Below, piece by piece: positions 16,917 to 24,377 of a stretch of 37,754 bases of DNA. Where the stretch lies: positions 1 to 37,754 of the forward strand of contig CAIVQB010000019.1 of assembly GCA_903907925.1 (NCBI GenBank), given 5' to 3'. Made by a program: the position numbers and the translations under genes. Numbering within the stretch: position 1 is the first letter of the stretch; each line of letters starts with the position of its first letter. Source of the DNA: an uncultured Verrucomicrobiota bacterium. Lineage in GTDB: Bacteria; Verrucomicrobiota; Verrucomicrobiia; Limisphaerales; UBA9464. Below the pieces are notes generated by a model that saw only the letters and a program-made list of their open reading frames with translations, ran no database searches and was not told where the DNA came from.

Positions 16917-17096
16917 CTACCAGGTGGCCACCGAATCGGCCGCGAACACCCGCTCCACCAAGCGGGCGTAGTCGGGAGTGTCGAGCGTCAGGTCGATCAC
17001 CTCGACGTTCTGTTCGGCGTGGCTTTCCTGGGAGAGCATCAGGGATCGGACCCAGTCGTCGGAGGGACGGGTCAACACGTGGAGGAGCGTGGTCAT
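16917..17096 (-). CDS. 59-residue protein, TusB/DsrH-like by position
   Basis: ATG 17096 to TAG 16917 gives a 59-residue product starting MTTLLHVLTRPSDDW and ending in ...DSVATW. It starts 5 bases after the stop of the preceding small DsrE-fold gene. Predicted content is a short beta strand (LLHVL), a helix (DWVRSLMLSQ), a second strand (VEVIDLTL) and a helix (YARLVERVFA). Third codon positions are strongly G/C, as in the neighbours, so it is probably translated. Its place as the third small gene of a DsrE-like set and the terminal tryptophan suggest a TusB/DsrH-like role; sequence similarity alone does not prove that. Confidence 0.6.
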   Translation of the reverse strand: MTTLLHVLTRPSDDWVRSLMLSQESHAEQNVEVIDLTLDTPDYARLVERVFAADSVATW

Positions 17097-17101
17097 GAAT
17101 G

Positions 17102-17452
17102 TCAGAAGCGCATCACGTGGCGTGCGGCCGCGGCTCGACGGGCCAGTTCACCGTCGTCGATCGGCTCAAACCGGATCGGCGACTCCCCCAGATCGGACAA
17201 TTCGGGAGCGTCCTTTTGGACCAGCACGGGCCAGCCCGATTCGGTCACCAGCGGGAGGTACCGGCTGAAATTGTCCTCGTCTTTCAGATCATCGACCCAT
17301 TCGCCGAGCCCGAGAATGGCCGGGCCACGGAGATAGAGCGTGACGTCCACCTTCTTCCAAATGCCGACTCCGGCGGCAATCCGGATCGCTTCGGCGGGCC
17401 GGCCGCTGGTGCGGGGATCGCTGTCCACGATGATGAGAATTCCGGGGTTCAT
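17102..17452 (-). CDS. DsrE/DsrF-like (TusC-like) small protein
   Basis: This 116-residue protein has the DsrE-like alpha/beta fold pattern: a first strand GILIIVDSDP, a helix PAEAIRIAAGVG, a second strand VDVTLYLRGPAIL, and a helix-strand unit ending in GWPVLVQKDAPELSDL. It has no cysteine, as expected for the non-catalytic TusC/DsrF-type partner. It lies 7 bases after the DsrE-like gene and 5 bases before the 59-residue gene, so all three are surely co-transcribed. The assignment is by fold pattern and gene order. Confidence 0.7.
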   Translation of the reverse strand: MNPGILIIVDSDPRTSGRPAEAIRIAAGVGIWKKVDVTLYLRGPAILGLGEWVDDLKDEDNFSRYLPLVTESGWPVLVQKDAPELSDLGESPIRFEPIDDGELARRAAAARHVMRF

Positions 17453-17459
17453 GATGGGT

Positions 17460-17789
17460 TCATTGAAAGCTGATGAACCGGTCGGTTCCCGCCACCAGGT
17501 CGCTGACCACCGTCAATCCGCCGAAGGTCGCCCGATCGTCCAGTGGCACGCCCCGGCGATGCGCTCCGTAAGCGCAACCGTAGAGTTTCAAGCCGAGTGG
17601 ACGGAGTTGCTGCAGCTCGGGATGGCCGACCCCGGGCACGGCGTCGTCGATGCAATAAAGATAGACGTCGCAGCCTGCAGCCAGCGCGGCCGCGGCGAAG
17701 CGGACCCCGTGTAGAAATGGAGGTAAATCCGGGGATCCCGAAAGCAGCACCCCGAGTTTTTTGCCGGCCAACGTCACGCCGTTAGGCAT
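17460..17789 (-). CDS. DsrE family protein (TusD-like) with conserved cysteine
   Basis: This 109-residue protein from ATG 17789 has the pattern KKLGVLLSGSPDLPPF, helix HGVRFAAAALAAGC, strand DVYLYCIDDAV, then LKLYGCAYGAHRRGV. Here C72 stands where TusD/DsrE carries its sulfur-accepting cysteine. The end, GLTVVSDLVAGTDRFISF, is the usual last helix and strand. The frame remains open far upstream, but that is antisense to the DUF4912 gene. In sulfur-relay systems the D subunit carries persulfide sulfur, and its C and B partners form the complex; the two downstream genes fit those slots. Confidence 0.8.
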   Translation of the reverse strand: MPNGVTLAGKKLGVLLSGSPDLPPFLHGVRFAAAALAAGCDVYLYCIDDAVPGVGHPELQQLRPLGLKLYGCAYGAHRRGVPLDDRATFGGLTVVSDLVAGTDRFISFQ

Positions 17790-17877
17790 AGCGGTCCGAT
17801 GGGTTGCGACCAAGCGCCGATTCATCCGTGCAAAACCCATTGCGCGCCGGACCCGCCCGGTTTCACTCTTTGCGCAG

Positions 17878-19779
17878 GTGAAGAAACCGCCCAAACCCAC
17901 CTCGCCCCCTTCCGTCGCGTCCTCACCGGCTTCTCCTTCGCAAGCGCCGAAGAACTCTCCGCCGACCCCGCCGCCAGTGATCGCCACGCCTGCCGCGAAG
18001 CCGCGACGTGGGACGTCCGCTTCCCCTGTTTCGCCAACCCAGACGCCGGCATCCGTCGCCAAGACTACTCCGAAGAAATCCGCCGTGCCTGCGGTCGCAG
18101 CGGCAGATCCGGTGGTGCCTCCTGTGGTGCCGGTTTCGACCCCCAAACCGGCGATCGTTGCGGCCCGCAAGAAGTCCGTCGCGAAGGCGAAGTCTCCACC
18201 GGTGACTCCGACTCCCGAGCCGGTTCCGGTCGTTTCAACACCTCTGCCCGTCGAGGTGGTTCGACTGGCGGTTGGTAGTTCCTCGAAGATTAAAAAATCG
18301 GCGAAGGCCCGGTCGCCTGTCCCGAAAAAATCACCGATGACCATTCCGGTCGCAGCCTCGGTTCTACTCTCCAAAACGCCCGTTTCGGCGCATGAGACAC
18401 CGCCGACGGAAGGTGTGGTCGCCAAAGCCCGTTCGGAGGAAACGCACCCGGCGACGCCGCGTCCTGCGTTCGCCGCCAGCCACTCCCCTTCGATTCGAAT
18501 CCCGCCGATCCCCGCAATTCTGCTGTCGCCGGATCCCGAACCGGTGGTGAAGGCAAGCGTCGGTGCGCTACCGCTGTCGGAGGTCATTCCGACCTTGCCC
18601 GCTAGTGGTTCCGATAAGGTTGTTTTGGCCGAACCGTTCGATGCGGTGATCGAAACACGTGTGAGTTGCGAGTCGGGCGAAGGGGCCTCTGCGGGATCGT
18701 CACCGGCAGCATCCGCACCGCATTCGAGTGGCCCTGGCAATGATTCTCCGGCGGTCGCGCCTGAAAATCGGGAGGCCGGACCGTTGCCCGTCGATCGATC
18801 GCCGGGATCGGTTTGGATTGTGGCGCGGGATCCCTACACGGTGTGTGTCCATTGGGATCTGGACGGCTCTGTTTTGGAACGCCAACGACAGGCGTTTCCC
18901 GGCGGGGAATGGCGTTTGTGCGTCTGGCAGGAATCCGTTGGCGGTCACCGGCTCACCGAACAGCCGCTTCCGCTGGACGTGACGCACCGTTTTGTCCCCG
19001 TGTTGGCGGCCGGTGGCCGATATGTGGCGGAGATCGGATTTCGCAGCGCGGCCGGAGGATGGCGCGGCTGGGCGATCAGTCAGCCCACGGTTTCGCCCCT
19101 GGAAGTGCAGTATCATTCCCACGTTCATCTGCCGGACGAAAATCCAGCGCCGGTTCCACGGGAAGCGGGCCGACCTGTGGATCCAGTATCCCTGCTGGCG
19201 ATGACGCCCGATCGGGAGAAGTCAAAGATCGAAGCCGCAGGGGCCGCCGTGGTGCGGGAGGCATTGAACCGTTTGCTGTGGCGGGAAGCCCGGGAAGCGG
19301 GCGGCGGGAGTTCCGAACGAGTGACCGAGTGGGTCCCGGTGGAATCCCAAGTGACCCGCGATCGGGTGCCGAATCTGTCCGTTGGACTAACGGTCGCACC
19401 GTCTTTGCCGTCTTCATCCGCTTCCGGATCGGTCGGGATCTCGTCTGCGGCGTCGATTCCCGCACCTGCTTTGCCTCCGTCGCGCGGCTTCTGGTTTCGC
19501 GTGAATGCGGAAGTGATCCTCTACGGCAGCACTGAGCGCGACGCCAAGGTCACCATCGCCGGTCGACCCATTGCCCTGCGTGACGACGGATCATTTTCGT
19601 TCCGTTTCCTGCTGCCGGACGGGCGCTTCGAATTGCCGGTGATCGCCGTGAATGCCGCCGGCGACGACGGGCGTGCCGCCGAGGTCGTCTTCTCCCGGAA
19701 GACCTCGTTGCAAGGGCAGGTCGGCGTGCATCCGGCCACTCCCGGTCTGATGCCTCCAGGCGCGGCGGCACTGGGTTAG
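17878..19779 (+). CDS. DUF4912 domain protein with long disordered N-terminus
   Basis: The frame is open from TTG 17761, but GTG 17878 gives a lysine/proline-rich start (MKKPPKPTS) and leaves a divergent intergenic region to the DsrE gene, so it is preferred (633 residues). Residues about 1-330 are a proline-, alanine-, serine- and lysine-rich, low-complexity, probably disordered region. The DUF4912 domain follows: SVWIVARDPYTVCVHWDL, then GRYVAEIGFRSAAGGW. The C-terminal part carries a beta module with FWFRVNAEVILYGSTERDAKVTI. DUF4912 proteins often occur with GH57 enzymes; one is encoded at 26899. The function is unknown, possibly glycan-related. No signal peptide is visible. Confidence 0.85.
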   Translation: MKKPPKPTSPPSVASSPASPSQAPKNSPPTPPPVIATPAAKPRRGTSASPVSPTQTPASVAKTTPKKSAVPAVAAADPVVPPVVPVSTPKPAIVAARKKSVAKAKSPPVTPTPEPVPVVSTPLPVEVVRLAVGSSSKIKKSAKARSPVPKKSPMTIPVAASVLLSKTPVSAHETPPTEGVVAKARSEETHPATPRPAFAASHSPSIRIPPIPAILLSPDPEPVVKASVGALPLSEVIPTLPASGSDKVVLAEPFDAVIETRVSCESGEGASAGSSPAASAPHSSGPGNDSPAVAPENREAGPLPVDRSPGSVWIVARDPYTVCVHWDLDGSVLERQRQAFPGGEWRLCVWQESVGGHRLTEQPLPLDVTHRFVPVLAAGGRYVAEIGFRSAAGGWRGWAISQPTVSPLEVQYHSHVHLPDENPAPVPREAGRPVDPVSLLAMTPDREKSKIEAAGAAVVREALNRLLWREAREAGGGSSERVTEWVPVESQVTRDRVPNLSVGLTVAPSLPSSSASGSVGISSAASIPAPALPPSRGFWFRVNAEVILYGSTERDAKVTIAGRPIALRDDGSFSFRFLLPDGRFELPVIAVNAAGDDGRAAEVVFSRKTSLQGQVGVHPATPGLMPPGAAALG

Positions 19780-19838
19780 ATGAGTTGAGCCGAAACGATT
19801 CAGAAGAAGCCGCAGTAGGACGCGGATTCACTAATGGA

Positions 19839-19976
19839 GACGGAATGGACAGAATGAACTGAATGAGTCGGATGGAATCGGCTCTTCTGGAATCGGTGAC
19901 ACTTCCTGCCCTCCGTGCCGCCGTTCCCAGTTTTCAGATGAACGAATTGGATTCCGTCCATTCCGTTCATTCCGTC
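19839..19976. repeat. Imperfect long inverted repeat of 9-nt words
   Basis: The left arm 19839-19864 reads GACGGAATGGACAGAATGAA and onward. The right arm 19951-19976, on the other strand, reads GACGGAATGAACGGAATGGA and onward. The arms differ at a few positions, mostly transitions, and are separated by 86 bases. Each arm is itself about three 9-nt words of the form GAATGRACN. It lies between the DUF4912 stop and the ABC ATPase stop, in a convergent gap, and could act as a bidirectional terminator or be a dispersed repeat. Confidence 0.6.
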
Positions 19977-20029
19977 CAAATCTCTTCTTCCAGATTCGGC
20001 AGGTCCAGCCGGTACTCGGGCCGCCAGGG

Positions 20030-20704
20030 TCAGTCAACCATCGTACCATTCCGCATCCGCAACGTGCGCCGACAGCGCCGGGCCAGTTCGGCGTCGTGGG
20101 TGATCAGCACCAGGGCGGTTCCCACGGTGGCGTTCAGTTCGAAGATCATGTCCGCAATCCGGCGGGCGGTGTCGCCGTCCAGATTGCCGGTCGGTTCATC
20201 AGCGAACAGAATCTGCGGCCGGTTGATGAAGGCCCGGGCGACGGCGACCCGTTGCTGCTCGCCGCCGCTGAGTTGTGACGGATAGTGGTGCAGCCGATCG
20301 CCGAGTCCGACGCGTTGCAGCCATTCGGTGGCGGCCGCCAGTCCATCCGATTTCCCGCGCAATTCGAGCGGAATCAGCACGTTCTCCAGCGCGGTCAGCG
20401 TCACCATCAACTGGAAATTCTGAAAGATGAAGCCCACGGACTGATTCCGGATCCGCGCCAGCCCGTCCTCGTCCAATTGGGCGAGATCCTGTCCGGCCAG
20501 ATGAACCGAACCGCCGGTGGGTCGATCCAGACCGGCGCACAATCCGAGCAGGGTTGTCTTCCCGCTGCCGCTCGGACCGACGATGGCCAGGGTGTCCCCG
20601 GCATCGAGGGTGAAGCTCACTTCCTGCAGCACGGTGAGCGGCGTTCCCGCGCCCGGGTAGGTGCGAGTGAGGCCGGCTGCGGCGAGAATGGGTGTTGAGG
20701 ACAC
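20030..20704 (-). CDS. ABC transporter ATP-binding protein (LolD/MacB-type)
   Basis: This 224-residue ATPase starts at GTG 20704, just before the fold (ILAAAGLTRTYPGAG). It has Walker A GPSGSGKTT, Q-loop FIFQNFQLM, the LolD-type signature LSGGEQQRVAVARA, Walker B ILFADEPTGNLD and the H-loop LVLITHDAELA. The N-terminal extension in the longer open frame overlaps the end of the carboxykinase gene and is not used. It resembles ATPases of lipoprotein-release or MacB-type exporters. No permease gene lies beside it here; only the sequence left of the stop (the convergent gap) follows. It begins 40 bases after the PPi-PEPCK gene on the same strand. Confidence 0.9.
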   Translation of the reverse strand: MSSTPILAAAGLTRTYPGAGTPLTVLQEVSFTLDAGDTLAIVGPSGSGKTTLLGLCAGLDRPTGGSVHLAGQDLAQLDEDGLARIRNQSVGFIFQNFQLMVTLTALENVLIPLELRGKSDGLAAATEWLQRVGLGDRLHHYPSQLSGGEQQRVAVARAFINRPQILFADEPTGNLDGDTARRIADMIFELNATVGTALVLITHDAELARRCRRTLRMRNGTMVD

Positions 20705-20744
20705 GATGCGGGACGCCGATCTGCCGAGGCGCACCGACTGTGGA

Positions 20745-23700
20745 TCAACCGATGGCGGGTTCGCCACCGATCGTGCCGCGGAGTGTCTCGAGGTAGTCGC
20801 GATGTTTTGCCGACTCGAGCCGGACGCGTGACGAACTGAGCCGTTGCCGGAGTCCGAGCCGTTCCACCTCGTCGATATAACTCTGTTTGGCGATGAACTG
20901 CTCCAGGTAGCGCACCCGCGCCTGCCAGCGGCGGATGTCCTGGGCCTGTCGGGCCTTGAGGCGTGCCTCGTACCAGTCACTGGTCAGCAGATGCTCGCGG
21001 CTGAAGAGTTCGCGGATGTCGGGGTGATCGAGCGTTTTCCCCTCGAACTGACCGTCCCGCATGATGTGGAGCAGGGCCTGCAACGGCGGGCAGGCCCAGG
21101 CGATGGAGCCGTCGTTGAAATAGTGCAACGCGACCCGCGAGTGGGTGGCGACGATGTTGTCGACGGCGTCGGCGAACTCGGCGGTGCCCTGCTGCTCGGG
21201 GCGGAGCATGGGATCGGTGAGGACCGCGTGCGGATGGTTGAAAATGCGTCCGAAGAAGGCATTGACGAATTTCCGCGTGATCCGATAGCCGAGCCGGCTC
21301 GCGGCGACGGTGCGCCCGTTGAATTGGAAATCGGTCAGCCGTTCCAGCATGCCGTTGCGGATGAGCCAGCGCGGATCGCGTTCCTCCGGTCCGAGACGGC
21401 ACCAGATTTCGGGCACCAACAGCGAGATGTCGTGATCCACCCGCACCTGCGGTCCGAGGCATCCGGCGCTGGTGAGGAAGGTGTCGTAGGCGGAGACGAT
21501 ATAGCCGACCAACGCGGCGTTAAGGTCGTAGATCGGAGGCAGCGCATTGAAGGGCCCCTTGGTCAGGGCACCCTCGCTTCCCGCGCCGGTGGTGCTCGGG
21601 GATTTGCCGGTCATGGACGAGATGAACTCCATGAACAGCTCCGGCAATTCCATGTAGTGGATCGGTCCGTAGCAGGCCAGTGAACGGATCTTGCCCTCGG
21701 CGGGATTGTTGCGGCGTCCCGCGAGTACCGCAGTCACCGGTTGATGAAGAGGCCGGTTCGTCGGCAGTCGACGGGCGAGCCGCGTCGCCACCTCGGCGAG
21801 ATGCTTGGCCCGCGGATCCTGCAGATCGGGCCGCAACTGAAGATAGCGCGGATTCTTCGAAGGCTTGCCCTCCACGATCCGCGGGTGGGCGGAGGACACG
21901 AAGAAGGCGATTTCCGGCCGTTTTTGGACCTCGCGAACCAATTCCTGCATCGGCGCGGTGAATTGATGAAAGCCGATCGCGTCGTCAATCAATTCGCCAG
22001 CCTTCGCCCGTGCCAAAGGTTCGTAGTTGGAGAAGAAGTTTCCGGTCTGGGCGAAGTCGTGCTCCGTCGTGTGATCGTACCCGCGCAGGATCGCGTCATC
22101 CGGGCGCTGGAACAGCCGCGTCTCGGTGTTGTGAACGAACTTGAGGGACGGTTGCGAGGCGGACACGTCGAGTCCGGACAGCGCACTGCGCGGGACGATG
22201 ACGCTGGCGGTGATGTCGTCCTCGACCTGGATCTTTCCGGCCGGATGAAAATCCTTCCGCAATCCAAAGGTCCGCCATTGGCCCTCGGTGTCGTAGCCGA
22301 CCCGGAGAAACTGGGTGGCCAGTTTTTTGCGCCCAATGCGGAGTTCGTTGGAGGATTCGCCGTTGATGATGTCGACGCTGAATTGATCGCGCCAGTTGTC
22401 GCCCCAACCGGGTTTCCAAAACCGCTTCAGGACGAACACCAATTCCTTGATGTGCTGGGAAACCCCCGCCAGGAAGCGGTTGTAGTCGTCGTTGTACTCG
22501 TCGCCCGGGGTCAGGAGCTTGATGACGCTGCCCAACGAACGCTGGGGAGAAAGGATGGGACGCGAATCGTTTCCGTTCCGGGTCGGATCCTTGAATCGAC
22601 CGGAATAGTCGCGCTTCAACAAGGCATCCACCTGGTCGAAGTCCTTTTGAAAATCCGCGACAAACACCGGCCCGTGAATGATGGCGTCGGTGATCGGTTT
22701 TGAAATCTCGCTCTTGCCGCCGCCCGAGACGGTGCACGGCTTGTGACAGAGGGTTCCCTCGGGACGGGTTCCGATCAATCGCCAGGCCCGGTTGCCGACC
22801 GGTTTTTCGAGGTGGATCCGGAATCCGCTGGGCAACACGTAACTGTTACCGAGCAGCAGCTTCAAGGTTTGCAGCGTGCCGTTCTGGGTCCACGAAATCC
22901 GTTGGGCATCGATCTCGAACCGGGCGTCTTCCGGCACAAACAGGATGTCCGGATGGGACCGGTCCACTCCATAGCCCTCGGGCTTGGTTTCAATGAGGTC
23001 CGGGAACAACTGGGTGACTTCCTGAAACGTGTGGGTGCTCGCCCGGCGGTAGATGGTTGAATCGTATTCACCCGCGAGATCGTACCGTGGAAACACCAGG
23101 GCTCCGCCGGCGTGCTCTTCCTCGGCGAGACCGAACAGATTGGCCGCAAAGGAAATCTGGGTTTTGACCTCCTTCTTGCAGTAGCCGAAATAGTTGTCGC
23201 CGATGACGGTCACGATCACTCCGGTCGCGTCGCGCGCCGTGATCTTGAAGGCGTTACCGTCGTTGTAGAGTTCCGACTCCACCTTCCAACACATGCCGTC
23301 GCGACGCTGGCGTTCGGTGGCCAGGTCCCACGGGGGCAGTCCGAGTTCCATCTTGGTCAGGGTTCCGACCAGATGCGGTGCGAGGACGACACAGCCGGTG
23401 TGACCGGACCAATGCTCGGGATCCAATGCCGCATCGTTTTCCGGCAGGTTGGGATCGCCCCCGTTGCCGAAGATGCTTTCCACGAAGTCCAGATTGCAGA
23501 CCAGGTTTCCCGGGACAAAAAAGCGCGTCTCCATCCGCTGTTCGGGCACGAACCCGGAGACCTCCGGGCAGATGACCGGACGAAGGTAGAGCGATACCAG
23601 GGTCTCCGCCTGTTCCGGTTGGGAGGATGTGAAGGGCAGGCGCATCAATTCCACGTTCGGCTGGAACGCCCGGCGCAATAGCGCGGCAAAGACCCGTTTG

Positions 23701-24152
23701 GGCACTGCCTTCTTGTCGTCGGGAATCGGAAGGCCGCCTTCCGCGACGTGGAAGATGCCTTCGGTGGTGCGCCGGTCGGACTTCGGATTGTGAAGGATGC
23801 CGTTGGCCACCCGGTAGCTGCGGATGATGTCGCTGACGAACTCATCGCGATCCGGCGGCAGCGAGGCGACGCGGGCCAGGCCGGGACGATCGAGGATCAG
23901 CGTGCGGTTCGGCAGCTTGGGCGGAACGACCACGTCGCCGAGGTAGTCGTAGAGAAACGCCTGGATGCGCGAATCGACAGCGCACAAATGGGAGGAGAGC
24001 AGGCGGTCCTTCTCGCGACTGCGGGCGATGAGTGAGGCGACCAATGCTGCGGCCTCCGAATTGACTCCGGCGGCGTACAGCGGCAATCCGAGTTCGGCCA
24101 GCTTGAGATTGAGGTGACGGATCTCGGCGTTCGTGGAGAGCGCGTTTGGCAT
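20745..24152 (-). CDS. PPi-type phosphoenolpyruvate carboxykinase
   Basis: This 1135-residue protein matches the size and, as far as I can recall them, the conserved blocks of the pyrophosphate-dependent PEP carboxykinases of Entamoeba and Propionibacterium (EC 4.1.1.38). Those enzymes interconvert oxaloacetate + PPi with PEP + CO2 + Pi. Seen here: HNPKSDRRTTEGIFHVAEGG (about 119-138), SIFGNGGDPNLPENDAALDP (about 241-260), GYCKKEVKTQISFAANL (about 322-338), LCHKPCTVSGGGKSEISK (K480) and LSPQRSLGSVIKLLTPGDEY. It is much longer than ATP- or GTP-dependent PEPCK (about 530-620) and lacks their usual P-loop. It sits upstream of the ABC ATPase on the minus strand; rpoN lies beyond a repeat-filled gap. 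The PPi-type call is a recalled family match, not an alignment. Confidence 0.82.
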   Translation of the reverse strand: MPNALSTNAEIRHLNLKLAELGLPLYAAGVNSEAAALVASLIARSREKDRLLSSHLCAVDSRIQAFLYDYLGDVVVPPKLPNRTLILDRPGLARVASLPPDRDEFVSDIIRSYRVANGILHNPKSDRRTTEGIFHVAEGGLPIPDDKKAVPKRVFAALLRRAFQPNVELMRLPFTSSQPEQAETLVSLYLRPVICPEVSGFVPEQRMETRFFVPGNLVCNLDFVESIFGNGGDPNLPENDAALDPEHWSGHTGCVVLAPHLVGTLTKMELGLPPWDLATERQRRDGMCWKVESELYNDGNAFKITARDATGVIVTVIGDNYFGYCKKEVKTQISFAANLFGLAEEEHAGGALVFPRYDLAGEYDSTIYRRASTHTFQEVTQLFPDLIETKPEGYGVDRSHPDILFVPEDARFEIDAQRISWTQNGTLQTLKLLLGNSYVLPSGFRIHLEKPVGNRAWRLIGTRPEGTLCHKPCTVSGGGKSEISKPITDAIIHGPVFVADFQKDFDQVDALLKRDYSGRFKDPTRNGNDSRPILSPQRSLGSVIKLLTPGDEYNDDYNRFLAGVSQHIKELVFVLKRFWKPGWGDNWRDQFSVDIINGESSNELRIGRKKLATQFLRVGYDTEGQWRTFGLRKDFHPAGKIQVEDDITASVIVPRSALSGLDVSASQPSLKFVHNTETRLFQRPDDAILRGYDHTTEHDFAQTGNFFSNYEPLARAKAGELIDDAIGFHQFTAPMQELVREVQKRPEIAFFVSSAHPRIVEGKPSKNPRYLQLRPDLQDPRAKHLAEVATRLARRLPTNRPLHQPVTAVLAGRRNNPAEGKIRSLACYGPIHYMELPELFMEFISSMTGKSPSTTGAGSEGALTKGPFNALPPIYDLNAALVGYIVSAYDTFLTSAGCLGPQVRVDHDISLLVPEIWCRLGPEERDPRWLIRNGMLERLTDFQFNGRTVAASRLGYRITRKFVNAFFGRIFNHPHAVLTDPMLRPEQQGTAEFADAVDNIVATHSRVALHYFNDGSIAWACPPLQALLHIMRDGQFEGKTLDHPDIRELFSREHLLTSDWYEARLKARQAQDIRRWQARVRYLEQFIAKQSYIDEVERLGLRQRLSSSRVRLESAKHRDYLETLRGTIGGEPAIG

Positions 24153-24270
24153 GGTGGTATCGTTTGCGATCCTGGGTTAGAGACCGACAGGCGGAGAATT
24201 CCGCAGCGGAGCTGATCGCGCAAGATCCGGCTGGGGCGAATCTTCGATCCGTCAGCGCCCCATCGGCGGG

Positions 24271-24372
24271 GAAGACACGAATTCACAGATTTACACGGAT
24301 TGAAATCGGATGAACCCAATCCAAACGCCCCTTCCCAAATTCGTGTGAATCCGGGAAATCCGTATCGTCTTC
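24271..24372. repeat. Imperfect inverted repeat with CACGAATT/ACACGGATT words
   Basis: The left arm (about 24271-24305) starts GGGAAGACACGAATTCACAG and goes on to TTACACGGATT. The right arm (about 24333-24372), read on the other strand, starts GGGAAGACGATACGGATTTC and ends CACACGAATTT. Each arm alternates two related words (ACGAATT, ACGGATT). It lies in the gap between the rpoN stop and the PPi-PEPCK start. It is probably a dispersed intergenic repeat, perhaps also the rpoN terminator. Confidence 0.6.
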
Positions 24373-24377
24373 CCACC

